Origin: Alicyclobacillus hesperidum
Lineage (GTDB): Bacteria; Bacillota; Bacilli; Alicyclobacillales; Alicyclobacillaceae
Length of the DNA: 64,000 bases
Reading direction: 5' to 3'
NCBI RefSeq assembly: GCF_900107035.1
Contig: NZ_FNOJ01000001.1
Coordinates: 186,001-250,000 of the forward strand
Shown here in pieces: positions 16,062 to 26,392 of the stretch (positions are counted from its first letter, which is position 1; each line of letters starts with the position of its first letter). Below the pieces are notes generated by a model. It saw only the letters and a list, made by a program, of their open reading frames with translations. It made no database searches and had not been told where the DNA came from. A program made the position numbers and the translations under genes.

Positions 16062-17531
16062 TTATGCAGACGTGGTTGAAGCGTTCTTCACAAAAATATC
16101 GGCATTGCCATCGGAATAAACCAACGTCCAATTCGGGTTATTCGAAAGATAAACAGTCAGAGCATAGCCTGGAGGCAACAATGCCGACTGAAAATTGTAC
16201 TTGGCAAGCAATTGGGGAGCGTCCCACGCCAAGTTTTGCAAATCCATATAGTCTGCAAATACGCTGCTACGCAAAAAGATATCCGTGCGCCCGTCAACGA
16301 ATGTCGGGACGCCGCGATATATTAAATATCCCCCATAATCGTACGCGTTTAACAACGGTCCTGGAATGTGGTGTTGAATGAGGTAGTTGACGGCCGCAAC
16401 AGGATAAGCCCCAGGATCCATATGCGATGCCACCGTCCCCTTCACGGAAGGCATTTTCAATCCGAATTCGGCTACTTCAGCCAACAGCGCAATGAAACAA
16501 ACGTAGCGGAAAAATCTTGATGGCGCAGTGAGCACCCGCGCCCAATCGTATGTGGCAAACCCAATCAAAGGTGCTCCCGCAATCGCCAGATAGGGCATGA
16601 AACGTTGGTAGACAAGTGTGAGTGCAAAACATCCGCCAAAGTAGAGGATGTACTTTAACGGAATCTCCCGACGCCGGGCAATGACGATCACAAGCACACC
16701 TGCAAGAAACGGAATGACGCCATATTTGTAGTACGAGCTATGAAAGTTTGGCGAATGCCATTCGTTAATCGAACTGGTCATCAGGGTGTTATTTGACAAC
16801 AGGGCATAGGTAAATTCGTGATATCCATTGGGATTGAGCAATCCAAAACCGACGGATACCACAGCCGTGACAAGTAACCACAGACGGGTTCTGTTCGACA
16901 GACCATGCCTCTCTAAGCGACCAATGGTCGGCACAAATGAAACGACCACTTCAAATATCAACATCAGGATACCAATCGAGACCGACGCATGAGCGTTGGC
17001 CCAAACCAGAATCAACAAGGGAACGAGCACGAGCAACCAAACACGGCCGGATCGGACGCGCTCTAGAATAAGCAAAAACACAGCAAACATCGTGTAGGAT
17101 ACGAGTTGCGGACGCACTACCCAGAAGGCAATGCCGGCTGCCACCGCGATGATGGCCGCGATTGCAGCGAAGACGCGGTTGCCTTGTGACAAAGTTGAAA
17201 CCAGACGATAAACGGCCAACACGGTGACCGTTTGCAAAAATACGACCAGTCCCCATACACCGGCAAATCCCAAGTGATTGGCAAGCCACGCAAGCACAAC
17301 CTCAAACAGCCATTCTTGCGTCACCCAGGGTTGTCCATGCATGGACCACGAAAACGGATCCGTCGTCGGAATCTTGTGATGCGTCAAGATATAATCGCCT
17401 GTGGCGAGGTGCCAAGGCGTGTCTGGATCTGACAGCGGAAGGGCCGCGTGTACGGCAAAGTACAGAAGCCATCCGAGTAATATTACGTATTCTAGCCGAG
17501 CCCACGGCCTTGGTCGCTTCACTTCGATCAC
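16062..17531 (-). CDS. Polytopic membrane protein, GT-C glycosyltransferase-like
   Basis: The 489-residue protein has about 10-11 hydrophobic helices. Its first outer loop contains SDPDTPWHLATGDYI and DPFSW, followed by QPWVTQEWL, the pattern of GT-C-fold sugar transferases and related uncharacterised membrane proteins. GTG 17531 has GAGGTGAGG upstream. It begins 11 bp after the preceding membrane-protein gene ends, so the two form an operon. The donor and acceptor are unknown. Confidence 0.65.
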   Translation of the reverse strand: MIEVKRPRPWARLEYVILLGWLLYFAVHAALPLSDPDTPWHLATGDYILTHHKIPTTDPFSWSMHGQPWVTQEWLFEVVLAWLANHLGFAGVWGLVVFLQTVTVLAVYRLVSTLSQGNRVFAAIAAIIAVAAGIAFWVVRPQLVSYTMFAVFLLILERVRSGRVWLLVLVPLLILVWANAHASVSIGILMLIFEVVVSFVPTIGRLERHGLSNRTRLWLLVTAVVSVGFGLLNPNGYHEFTYALLSNNTLMTSSINEWHSPNFHSSYYKYGVIPFLAGVLVIVIARRREIPLKYILYFGGCFALTLVYQRFMPYLAIAGAPLIGFATYDWARVLTAPSRFFRYVCFIALLAEVAEFGLKMPSVKGTVASHMDPGAYPVAAVNYLIQHHIPGPLLNAYDYGGYLIYRGVPTFVDGRTDIFLRSSVFADYMDLQNLAWDAPQLLAKYNFQSALLPPGYALTVYLSNNPNWTLVYSDGNADIFVKNASTTSA

Positions 17532-17542
17532 GCTGCCTCACC

Positions 17543-18415
17543 TCATATGTGCTTGCGCGTTCGCATGTCGAGATACATGACGGAAATCGCCACATAGACA
17601 AACGGCGTTGTCAACAAGGAAACGAGCAGCGATACGAGCAAGGCTCCCCCGCTCGAAGGAAACAATAGGTCGCCAAAGAGCGTCAAAACGCCTTGGGCGA
17701 TGGAACAAATCACAAAGAGCAGGACAAAAAAGCCAAGCAAACGCCACAAGTCCCCGCGGGCAATTCTAAAACAACGGCGAATCGCTCGAAAGAAGCCGAC
17801 GCCCTCCTCCGCGACCACGACGGGCAAAAACAAGGCGTGTAAGAAAAACCAAAGACTGGCGATCATGTACGCCAGACTACCTAATACGGTTACCACATAC
17901 GCCAGTGCCTCGGAAATACCCGCAACGAGAGAAGCCAGGAGACTGACGGCGAACGTCCAGATGCCACTACCGACAACATATAGGACGATTGTCATGACAA
18001 TCGTCAGGATGACGAGCGGCAATCTGCGAAAGGCGTCGTTGCCTGCATCCGCCGTCGGCACATCGATACCTCGTGCAATCATGCCAACGACGACACGGCT
18101 CACCATCGCGAGCATGAGCGGGAAGACAAGGAGCACGTAGACAAGCGTCAACAATGGGATCCACGTCGCATACGGCGCCGGGATGGCATGAAGCATTTGC
18201 CCAATGGTGCGAGCGGACTGCAGGCGCGACACCCAATTCGATGAGTCCGTCATACTCGCACTGCTCAAAAAGCGAAGTTGCACATAGGCGTTTAAGATTT
18301 GGAATGGTAGTAAGATAAGCGCAGAGGCCGCCATCATCGTGCGAAACCGGCGGCGATAGACCGCGAGCGACACCTGGAACACATCGCGGAGTGTAAACGA
18401 TGTATGAGAAGGCAA
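17543..18415 (-). CDS. Polytopic membrane protein, GPDPase-membrane-domain-like
   Basis: The 290-residue protein has six hydrophobic segments and an amphipathic stretch (GFFRAIRRCFRIARGDLWRL) typical of the glycerophosphodiester phosphodiesterase membrane domain and DUF975-like families. I chose TTG 18415 because AGGAGG lies 7 nt upstream; a longer frame reaches 18457. No catalytic domain is attached. Function is unknown. Confidence 0.6.
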   Translation of the reverse strand: MPSHTSFTLRDVFQVSLAVYRRRFRTMMAASALILLPFQILNAYVQLRFLSSASMTDSSNWVSRLQSARTIGQMLHAIPAPYATWIPLLTLVYVLLVFPLMLAMVSRVVVGMIARGIDVPTADAGNDAFRRLPLVILTIVMTIVLYVVGSGIWTFAVSLLASLVAGISEALAYVVTVLGSLAYMIASLWFFLHALFLPVVVAEEGVGFFRAIRRCFRIARGDLWRLLGFFVLLFVICSIAQGVLTLFGDLLFPSSGGALLVSLLVSLLTTPFVYVAISVMYLDMRTRKHI

Positions 18416-18521
18416 ACCGATTCCTCCTGCGAGGTTGTGGAATCGCAACCGGCGCAAACCCTGGAAGCGTCCCTATCATCATAGCACATCAAGGGAAGCC
18501 TGCGCGCCAACGAAACCATGA

Positions 18522-20315
18522 TCACACGGACAGACTCGATTCAATGCCACTTTCCGCGTGCAGCCGCGCATAAAAGCCCCCATGCCGTAACAACGCCTCG
18601 TGTGTCCCCATCTCGGCGATCCGCCCTTGCTCAAGCACGATTATGGCATCTGCATGCCGGATCGTCGACAATCGATGCGCGATGACAAGCGTTGTCCGCC
18701 CTTCTGTCACGGCTGCCAATCCGCGTTGCACAAGCCTCTCCGTCTGACTGTCGAGGCTTGCTGTCGCCTCATCCAAGATCAAAATGCGTGGGTTTAAAGC
18801 GACGATGCGCGCGAACGAGATGAGTTGCCGCTCGCCCATGGACAGGTTGCTTCCTTTACCGTACAAAAAAGTGTCATAGCCATCTGGCAACCGCTCAATC
18901 ACGCTATCTGCACCGACCGCCTTCGCCGCCCGCTCAATGTCTTCGTCGCCAAGCTCGGGCCGAAACAAGCGAATGTTGTCCCGCACCGTGCCGGTGAACA
19001 GACTCACATCCTGCTGCACAATGCCAACAATCGCGTGTAAGTCGCGCTGGCGCATGGACGCAATCGGCACACCGTCAATTTCAATGGTACCTGCCTGCGG
19101 TTCGTAAAAGCGCGTAAGCAGACTCATCAGCGAACTTTTCCCGGCTCCGGTCGCACCGACAACGCCAATCAACTGCCCAGGTTCGACGACAAACGAGATG
19201 TCGCGCAGCACGGGGCTCTCCGGCTGATACCCAAACGTAACGCCCCGAAACTCCACTCGCCCCAACACCCGTTTTGGATCCACGACAACAGGGTCTTCAA
19301 CATCCACAATCTCGGGCTCGATGCGCAAGACTTGCCCGATTCTCTCTGCCGCCACCATCGCCGATTGCAAGGTGTTCCATTGCTGCGTCATGGCATTGAT
19401 GGGCTGAAAAAACTGCTGGATGTAGCGGATAAAAGCGTACAGCGTACCGAACGCAATCGCCCGATGCAAGACGGCTTCGCCGCCAATGAAGACGACAGCG
19501 CTCACAGCCACATTTCCGAGTAACTCAAACGTGCGATTAAACCACACCGACGTCGTGTACTCGCGCACATTTGCATCGCGGTGCTGTTCATCCAACTGCA
19601 AAAAAGCCCGTCGCTGGCGTACCTCCTGGTGGAAAATCTGCGTGATCCGCATGCCCGCCAAATTCTCCGCCAAAAATGCGATCATCGCCGATAAGAGCGA
19701 TCGCGTCTTCTGATAGCGCCTGCGCAATCTACCGCGAAATGAAATCGCAACGGCAAAGATGATGGGGATTAACACCATCGAGTAAAGCGCAATCCTGGCA
19801 TTCAGGCGAAACATCGCGAACAGAATCATCAAGATGGACAGCCCATCGCGAATCAAACTCAAAAAGAAGTTCGTAAAAAACTGACTGACAGTCTCGGTAT
19901 CACTCGACACGTTGGTAACCAATGTGCCAATCGCCCGCGAGTCAAAAAAGCGCATAGCTTGACGTTCAATATGCTGAAACAGCGATAGCCGGATGTTTTG
20001 AATGACACTTTGACCCGCCCGCTGCAAAAGCGTGACCTGAAGATAGTTTGCCGCAACTCCGGCGATCACGACGCCAATGTACACAAGTGCAATGATCAAC
20101 AATGCATGTCCATTCGGATGCGCGGTCGCAATATCGCTGTCGATGGCGACCTTTACGAGATACGGCTGCAACACGCTCGACGCGTTAAACACAATGACCA
20201 ACGCGATGACGAGAACGAATTGCCACAGATAAGGTCTTGCAAACGGTAGAAGACGGCGAAGAGATTTAACGCCGGGCTTCTGTTTTTGCGTGGGCTTGGT
20301 GGCACGCTCGTTCAT
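18522..20315 (-). CDS. ABC exporter half-transporter, catalytic-site subunit
   Basis: An N-terminal six-helix exporter domain (about 30-320) is fused to a nucleotide-binding domain with GATGAGKSSL (Walker A), a variant signature NLSMGERQ and Walker B LILDEATASLD with the catalytic Glu intact. It overlaps the upstream partner by 4 bp. Together they match heterodimeric type-IV exporters such as BmrCD or TM287/288. The substrate is unknown; drugs or lipids are typical for the family. Confidence 0.88.
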   Translation of the reverse strand: MNERATKPTQKQKPGVKSLRRLLPFARPYLWQFVLVIALVIVFNASSVLQPYLVKVAIDSDIATAHPNGHALLIIALVYIGVVIAGVAANYLQVTLLQRAGQSVIQNIRLSLFQHIERQAMRFFDSRAIGTLVTNVSSDTETVSQFFTNFFLSLIRDGLSILMILFAMFRLNARIALYSMVLIPIIFAVAISFRGRLRRRYQKTRSLLSAMIAFLAENLAGMRITQIFHQEVRQRRAFLQLDEQHRDANVREYTTSVWFNRTFELLGNVAVSAVVFIGGEAVLHRAIAFGTLYAFIRYIQQFFQPINAMTQQWNTLQSAMVAAERIGQVLRIEPEIVDVEDPVVVDPKRVLGRVEFRGVTFGYQPESPVLRDISFVVEPGQLIGVVGATGAGKSSLMSLLTRFYEPQAGTIEIDGVPIASMRQRDLHAIVGIVQQDVSLFTGTVRDNIRLFRPELGDEDIERAAKAVGADSVIERLPDGYDTFLYGKGSNLSMGERQLISFARIVALNPRILILDEATASLDSQTERLVQRGLAAVTEGRTTLVIAHRLSTIRHADAIIVLEQGRIAEMGTHEALLRHGGFYARLHAESGIESSLSV

Positions 20316-22057
20316 GTGTCGATCACCTCCCCCTCTGCCTGCAACGCGTACGTCTGCGCATAAATCCCGCCTCGCTGAAGCAGTTCTTCATGCGTACCCT
20401 GCTCGGCAATCCTGCCTTCCTCCAGCACGATGATCCAGTCTGCAGTGCGCACGGCCGAAAGGCGGTGAGCAATGATGAGCGTCGTCCGGTTTTGGCGAAC
20501 CTCTTGTAAAGCGCGAAGGATCCGCTTTTCCGTCTCCATGTCGACCGCGGACAAGCTATCGTCGAGAATCAGGATGGGGGCGTCCTTCAGCCATGCACGC
20601 GCGATCGCAGTGCGCTGGCGCTGCCCTCCTGACAATGTGACGCCGCGCTCCCCAATGATGGTGTCGAAGCCGTCTGGAAAACGAACGATGTCATCGTAAA
20701 TGCACGCCGCCCGAGCCGCACGCTCGATCTCGCTTTCCAATGCATCCGACCGCCCGAACGAGATGTTATCGCGAATCGTCGTTGAAAACAGGAATCCGTC
20801 CTGGGGCACATACGCGATGGCCTCGCGCAATTGTTGCAATCGCAGTTCGCGTATATCACAGCCGTCGAGGAACACGGAATGGGCAGGTGGATCAAACATC
20901 CGCGGCAACAAGTTGACGAGCGTCGTCTTGCCGCTGCCCGTACGTCCCACAATGCCAAGCGTCTGCCCTGGTTTCAAATGCACGTGAATGTCGCGCAAAA
21001 CGGGTTCATCACCGTCAGGGTAGCTGAAATGAGCGAGATCGATCCGAATGTCACCTCGGATGGTTGGGAGTTCCGCAGGGTGCTCAGGATCCGCAATTGC
21101 CGGCCGTTCATCGAGAAGTACCTGCAGGCGGGTCAACGATGCAAAAGCCCGTTGAAAATTGTTAATCACCTGCCCAATTTGTTGCAACGGCACGACCAAT
21201 TGACCTAAGTACAAAGTGAAAGCCACGAAAGCTCCGAGTTGGATGGCATGTGTCACCGCGAGCCAACCGCCATAAAGCAGTGCAATACCGAATGCAATTG
21301 AGCTCGCCGTCGGAATGACCGCCTGGAACAGCGCAGTCTTGCGGACCAAGGATATCTGTTCAGCGACGATGTCGTTGACGCGAGCGTGAAAACGGCTTGC
21401 CTCAATCGGTTCGTTGGCTGTCGCTTTGACCAGACGGATCGAGGAAAAACTCTCTTCGGCGAATTCCGACATGGCAGACAGCGCTTCTTGTACGCGGCGC
21501 GACGATACCCTGACCTGGGGGCCAATCCAGACGATGAAAAAAGGAATTGCAACGAGTGGGATCATGCTGGCCAGCGTCAGTTTCCAACTGACGGTGGTGA
21601 ACGTCATGATAAGCGTGGCGGTCATCAGGAAGATCGAGTTCGTCAAAATGTTGAAGCCACCGGATAGCGCCTCCCGGACCTGACGGACGTCGTTCATGGC
21701 GTGATTGAGGAGATCGCCAATGCTTCGCTTTCTGAAATATTCGGTCGACAGGAGTTCCCAATGCTCAAATAAGCGCAAACGCAAGAGGTATTCAAAACCG
21801 CGTGCCGCGCGCCCGTTTTGTGCCTGTCCGATGCCGTAAAAAAGGACATAGACCGAACCGACGATGAATAACAGCGCGGCGTACACCAAAATGCCGCGGC
21901 CGCTCAACCGATGCTTGGCAAGTGCATCGGTGAAGCGGCCGAGAATATTCGGAAATTGGACAAAAATAAATTCGGACACAATAATGGACAACGTCGATCC
22001 GATATAACCCCATTTATGGCGTAACAAGTAATCTCGTAAAAGGGATTGGGGGCTCAT
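20312..22057 (-). CDS. ABC exporter half-transporter, degenerate-site subunit
   Basis: The 581-residue protein has a six-helix transmembrane domain and an ATPase domain with GRTGSGKTTL, LSGGQRQR and Walker B LILDDSLSAVD. The catalytic Glu is replaced by Asp, which marks the degenerate site of heterodimeric exporters. ATG 22057 has AAGGTGG in front; a frame extending to 22087 lacks support. Its last 4 bp overlap the next gene, so both chains are made together. Confidence 0.88.
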   Translation of the reverse strand: MSPQSLLRDYLLRHKWGYIGSTLSIIVSEFIFVQFPNILGRFTDALAKHRLSGRGILVYAALLFIVGSVYVLFYGIGQAQNGRAARGFEYLLRLRLFEHWELLSTEYFRKRSIGDLLNHAMNDVRQVREALSGGFNILTNSIFLMTATLIMTFTTVSWKLTLASMIPLVAIPFFIVWIGPQVRVSSRRVQEALSAMSEFAEESFSSIRLVKATANEPIEASRFHARVNDIVAEQISLVRKTALFQAVIPTASSIAFGIALLYGGWLAVTHAIQLGAFVAFTLYLGQLVVPLQQIGQVINNFQRAFASLTRLQVLLDERPAIADPEHPAELPTIRGDIRIDLAHFSYPDGDEPVLRDIHVHLKPGQTLGIVGRTGSGKTTLVNLLPRMFDPPAHSVFLDGCDIRELRLQQLREAIAYVPQDGFLFSTTIRDNISFGRSDALESEIERAARAACIYDDIVRFPDGFDTIIGERGVTLSGGQRQRTAIARAWLKDAPILILDDSLSAVDMETEKRILRALQEVRQNRTTLIIAHRLSAVRTADWIIVLEEGRIAEQGTHEELLQRGGIYAQTYALQAEGEVIDT

Positions 22058-22102
22058 GGCAACCACCTTCCATTGCAAACACGTCAACTCTCTTACCTTA
22101 AC

Positions 22103-23656
22103 TCAGTGCCCGACTGGCAGGCAAGCGGCCACGACCCAATATCCGAACGCACACACCACTGCCGTTACAGCGGCGCTTTTTAGTTTGTAATTGGCGTATT
22201 GCATGACAGGCAATTTCATCACGGTCGCCATCGCGATCGTGTTGTCGCTCAGAGGTGACGCAAAGCCCCCGAAAGTGCCGCTGGCAAACACGGCACCAGC
22301 GACGAGTGGCAAACTCTCTGCACCGCCAGCCGCCAGCGAAAAAGCGAGGGGCATCAGCATGCCCCAGGTGCCAAAGGAACTGCCCAGCACATAGGAGATG
22401 GCGCAGCCAAACAGAAACAAGGCGGGAACAATAAGATGCGCCGGAACATAGCGGACAATCTCCCGCTGGCAAAACGCAGAAAAGCCGAGATCGGCAGCGA
22501 CCGCGGAGACTGCCCAGATCAGAACAAGAAGCACAATCACAGGCATCATCTCGTTACCCCCTTGCAAAAAGCCGATCATCAGCCGCTGCAAGGGCAGTCG
22601 CCGAACGGTGTAGAGGACGAACATCGCGACAACGGTGATCACCAAAGCTTCCAGCATTGCGCGTGCTGCATTAGCTTTTGCAAAGGCCGTAAGGACAGAC
22701 ACGCCCGGAGCGCGGCCCGATAGGTACGTAAAGACGACGGTTGCGCCGAGCAGGAGCGCGAGGGGCAGGATGAGGTTCAGTTGACTTGGACGGGCACGTT
22801 CCGCCAAGACTTCGACCGGATCCGGTACAGACTCCTCTGGTGCATGCGCCTTGGTCCGACGCAGTGGGCGCTGTACCGCCGCATCCGCCGGCATTCCGAT
22901 GGCTCCTGTCTCGACGGCAAATGCGGCTCGTCGGCTCACGGCTGCACCTGCCCATGGAGAAGCGTTGCGCACGGCGTCGGTGGGCGGCCGATTTGTGTGC
23001 ATCTTCGTACGCGAATGCCGGAAAAAGGTCAAACCGAATCCCACAGCGAGCATCGCCCATGCAAACAAGTTGAACGGTATGCTCAGAAGAAACAAGCGGT
23101 ACGGCGAAGCCGTCGCAGCAGCGTGATCGCTCGATGTGTGCATGAGACCTACCATGTATGCGACAAATGCGGTGCCAAGTGGTACCAGCGCGCATAAAGG
23201 CGTCGAGGTGACGTCGATCGCGAAGGCCACTCGCTCCGGACGGACGCCGAAACGCTGAAAGGCGCGACTGACAATCGGCGCGATCGTCATGATGCGAAAA
23301 TCAGGTGCCATGAATGTGAACAAGCTTGAAAGCCATGTGAAAGCAAAGGCGCCGCGCGGCGAACGAATGCGTTGCTCCATCCAATTCGCAAACCCTTGTA
23401 CACCGCCACTTACCCGCAATAACCCGACAAAGGAGCCGAATAAATAGAGAAACAACATCAGACTAACATTGCCTGGAACAGCCATCTCGTTGCCCAAGTA
23501 AGTAAGCGCGGATGAAAGCCCGGCAACCGGTTGTGGATGCATCATGTAGGCCCCAGTGAATAGCCCTAGGGCCAATCCCAAAATGACCTGTTTAGTCAAG
23601 AGTGCGATTGGAATCACGACCAAAAACGGAATCAGTGATAAGACAGAACCGTGCAT
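22103..23656 (-). CDS. NhaC-family Na+/H+ antiporter-like transporter
   Basis: The 517-residue membrane protein has about 11-12 hydrophobic segments and the conserved FAIDVTSTPLCALVPLGTAF and YVLGSSFGTWGMLMPLAFSL regions of the NhaC superfamily. A central cytoplasmic insertion of about 80 polar residues (around 200-280) is unusual. ATG 23656 has GGGGGAG about 10 nt upstream. Sodium/proton or organic-anion exchange are both possible in this superfamily. Confidence 0.8.
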   Translation of the reverse strand: MHGSVLSLIPFLVVIPIALLTKQVILGLALGLFTGAYMMHPQPVAGLSSALTYLGNEMAVPGNVSLMLFLYLFGSFVGLLRVSGGVQGFANWMEQRIRSPRGAFAFTWLSSLFTFMAPDFRIMTIAPIVSRAFQRFGVRPERVAFAIDVTSTPLCALVPLGTAFVAYMVGLMHTSSDHAAATASPYRLFLLSIPFNLFAWAMLAVGFGLTFFRHSRTKMHTNRPPTDAVRNASPWAGAAVSRRAAFAVETGAIGMPADAAVQRPLRRTKAHAPEESVPDPVEVLAERARPSQLNLILPLALLLGATVVFTYLSGRAPGVSVLTAFAKANAARAMLEALVITVVAMFVLYTVRRLPLQRLMIGFLQGGNEMMPVIVLLVLIWAVSAVAADLGFSAFCQREIVRYVPAHLIVPALFLFGCAISYVLGSSFGTWGMLMPLAFSLAAGGAESLPLVAGAVFASGTFGGFASPLSDNTIAMATVMKLPVMQYANYKLKSAAVTAVVCAFGYWVVAACLPVGH

Positions 23657-23828
23657 TGTTGGACAACTCCCCCTTGGCACTTCCAGCTTTAACGTGCACA
23701 AGGAAAAGCAGTCTCATGCGAGAATGAGGTGTGATTCGATGCGGCACGCATGTGGAATACTGAAGACGGAGTGAACGAAGTGACCGTTTGTGATGCGAAG
23801 GGAACAGGCCACAAAGGGGGGCATTAAA

Positions 23829-24296
23829 ATGGCATGGCCCCTGTCGCTGGACATTGTGGAAGTGGCAAGCGTTTTGTCGTCCGTCGGTACACTTGCCATT
23901 GCGGTGACGTCATGGTACCAGATTCACCGCGCGAACCAGGAGACATTTTACCCCATCGTTGCGATCGACGACATCGGACAAACATCCTGTGGAGTTTGGG
24001 AAATTGCCATGAAAAATTACGGGACTGGGCCTGCGCTAGAACTTAAACTTGCCATTCAGAGCGACGACGGGTGTACGGCAATTCCGCCCATCGTCAGCGG
24101 CAATCGCGTTACGGGGCTTCATTTGGCGCCCAATGAGCAAAAAACCATACAATTTTCGATGGACGAAAGTCGTCTAGAGCATCGCGCAAACCCATTCAGG
24201 AAGCGAGAAGCACTTCGCATTTCATACCGCTGCATACGGGGACGTAGGCATGAGTTGTTCACCGAGTTGCCAGAAGAACTTGAGTCAAATCTATAA
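23829..24296 (+). CDS. Hypothetical membrane-anchored protein
   Basis: One hydrophobic helix near the N-terminus (about 10-30, VASVLSSVGTLAIAVTSW) is followed by a ~120-residue soluble domain with beta character. ATG 23829 has AAAGGGGGGC upstream and a strong terminator follows the stop, so it is a complete gene. Similar short proteins with an N-terminal helix are common and mostly uncharacterised. Confidence 0.65.
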   Translation: MAWPLSLDIVEVASVLSSVGTLAIAVTSWYQIHRANQETFYPIVAIDDIGQTSCGVWEIAMKNYGTGPALELKLAIQSDDGCTAIPPIVSGNRVTGLHLAPNEQKTIQFSMDESRLEHRANPFRKREALRISYRCIRGRRHELFTELPEELESNL

Positions 24297-24300
24297 AGAA

Positions 24301-24326
24301 AGCGCAGGCCAGCATCGGCCTGCGCT
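24301..24326. terminator. Intrinsic terminator between convergent genes
   Basis: AGCGCAGGCC and GGCCTGCGCT form a perfect 10-bp stem around AGCATC, followed by GTTGTTGG. It serves the 23829 gene and probably the convergent binding-protein gene. Confidence 0.75.
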
Positions 24327-24341
24327 GTTGTTGGATTCAAC

Positions 24342-26108
24342 TTATTTCGAGATCCAGATATAGTTGAGAAGCGGATATCCGGTCGTCGGGTTCATATACT
24401 GCGATGTCGCATTGTGTACATTGGGAGCCACAACGCCTAAGGAAGCAGCCGAGTTGTTCCATAGAACCGGGACCTGCTCAGACACATATTCCTCGTACTT
24501 GAAGAAGTTTTGTTGAGATTGAGCTGCGGACGCAGCCGGCTCATTCGTCTTCTTAATCAATTGGTCAAGTGTCGGATTGTCGTATCCGAAGTTATCCAGG
24601 CCGCCTGGCTCAAACAGCTGTTCTCCAGACGGATACGATCCGCCATACGTAATTCCAGTACCTGCAGCGGCAGCCCACTTACTGGGTTCCTTCGAATTGC
24701 TCATAATGCCAATTTCTTGAGCAAACTCCTCAGGCTTGAGATTGACAACAACACCGATCTGCTGCCAATCTTGCTGAATCAACTCTACCATTTGTGTCGT
24801 CGAAGGAGAACCAGATGGATACATGAGATCAAACTCAAGCTTTTGGCCGTTCTTCGTCATGACTCCATTCTGCAACGTCCAGCCATCAGACTCCAGCAGT
24901 TGTTTGGCCTTGCTCAAGCTGAATGGGAACAGCGGCTTTTGCAGCTTTGGATCCAAGAACACCGTTTTCGGAGTTGCCGGAATCGGTCCATACTGCGGCG
25001 GTGCATAACCGTGGTAAATCTCTTTGTCAATGGTGTTCTGGTCAATTGCATATTCAAGGGCTTGACGGACCTTCAAGTCTGAGAATGCCGAATACAAAGG
25101 TGACCCCTTCAACTGATTCAGTTCCACGAAGTAGTAGCCGAAGTTGTATCCTGGAACGATACTGTCGCCGACTGACGTAAGGGCTTGCCGCGATCCCCAC
25201 TGTGCCGGGTCCAAATAACCGAGGTTGATGGCACCTGTTTTCAGCGCAGAAAACTCCGCATCAGAGGACGCTTCATACTGGAAAATCACCTTATCGAGCG
25301 TGCTCTTGTGCCCACCGAACGTCGGGTTCGGTACGAGTACCCAAGCCTGACTGCTCTTTGCACTTTGCAACTTGAATGGACCATCTACGACCTTAAAGAA
25401 TGTCGGATTGGTAGCTTCCTTGCCCAGGTACGTAATCTCTTGATTCATATTGGAAGGATACTTATTCCACGCGTGCTCTGGGAGAGGCGTCAACTGACCA
25501 ATGCCATTGTAAATGAACCATTGCTGGTTCACTGGCTTTTTCAACGTGATGGTGACTGTGTACTTACCCGTAGCGACGACACTCTTCACGTTGTCAGGTA
25601 CGCCACCCGAACCCGCATTATAATTCGGCCAAGGCGCCGGAGCCTTCGGATTGTCGGTTGCCTTAATCAGATTGTAGTCCCACACGACATCCTGCGCTGT
25701 GACGGGTTGCCCATCGGACCATTTCCAATTCTGTTTAAGTTGAATCGTGAACACTGTACCGGTCGCGTTATACGTGATTTTATTAGCAAAGCTGTCCGCG
25801 TAGTCAATCCCATACTGATTATTAATGTATATGACGCCCGGATACATTTGCATAAATAGCTGTGCGTTGTAGAGGCTCGCGTTTTGTGAGTTTTCAATCG
25901 GCAAATACCATGTGATGTTCGTGGCAGGTGGCAATGCGTATACAAGTGTACCGCCTTTTTGCGGAGCTACCGTAGCTGCGGCCCCGACCGAAGTTGCTTT
26001 GTTTGCCGAATTGCTGTTTTGCGCCGGCGCGGACGCACAACCGGCCACAACTCCGGCAGCCAAGACTGCGGACATTCCAAATGCGCCTGCAAGGTGACGC
26101 TTTTTCAT
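24342..26108 (-). CDS. Oligopeptide ABC substrate-binding lipoprotein (second paralogue)
   Basis: The 588-residue family-5 extracellular binding protein has a lipoprotein signal (AGVVAGCAS) and the peptide-binding core (YTVTITLKKPV, DVVWDYNLIKATD, VRQALEYAIDQNTI). It is closely related along its whole length to the protein at 28524-30299. An intrinsic terminator (26464-26497) separates it from the permease genes, and a good promoter lies at 26261-26289, so it is transcribed at least partly on its own. Peptide binding is inferred from the family and the OppBCDF context. Confidence 0.92.
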   Translation of the reverse strand: MKKRHLAGAFGMSAVLAAGVVAGCASAPAQNSNSANKATSVGAAATVAPQKGGTLVYALPPATNITWYLPIENSQNASLYNAQLFMQMYPGVIYINNQYGIDYADSFANKITYNATGTVFTIQLKQNWKWSDGQPVTAQDVVWDYNLIKATDNPKAPAPWPNYNAGSGGVPDNVKSVVATGKYTVTITLKKPVNQQWFIYNGIGQLTPLPEHAWNKYPSNMNQEITYLGKEATNPTFFKVVDGPFKLQSAKSSQAWVLVPNPTFGGHKSTLDKVIFQYEASSDAEFSALKTGAINLGYLDPAQWGSRQALTSVGDSIVPGYNFGYYFVELNQLKGSPLYSAFSDLKVRQALEYAIDQNTIDKEIYHGYAPPQYGPIPATPKTVFLDPKLQKPLFPFSLSKAKQLLESDGWTLQNGVMTKNGQKLEFDLMYPSGSPSTTQMVELIQQDWQQIGVVVNLKPEEFAQEIGIMSNSKEPSKWAAAAGTGITYGGSYPSGEQLFEPGGLDNFGYDNPTLDQLIKKTNEPAASAAQSQQNFFKYEEYVSEQVPVLWNNSAASLGVVAPNVHNATSQYMNPTTGYPLLNYIWISK

Positions 26109-26260
26109 TTCTTGCTACCCCCTTGATGTTTCTGTACGAACGATACAAACCTTTAATAGTGACTGAATTGGCGGTTTGTCCTCTCGCACCCCACCTTTTG
26201 ATCCATCGCCACATCTGCGCTGAACCATCCGAATTAACTGATTATTTGTTGTATAGTGAA

Positions 26261-26289
26261 ATGATACGTATGTTTGATAAGTTTGTAAA
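26261..26289 (-). promoter_or_regulatory. Promoter candidate for the second binding-protein gene
   Basis: On the minus strand TTTACA (26289-26284) and TATCAT (26266-26261) are 17 bp apart, about 150 bp upstream of the ATG. The rest of the 419-bp gap (26109-26527) holds the terminator at 26464-26497 and the 14-bp repeat at 26393-26406, and nothing else I can identify. Confidence 0.5.
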
Positions 26290-26392
26290 GATATTCACAC
26301 GCCGTTTCAAACCGTCAAACAGGCTGATATATACGCTAAAAATGCTGATTTCGCGCGGATTTCAGGGGGAACGGGAAGTGGGAAACGCATTT

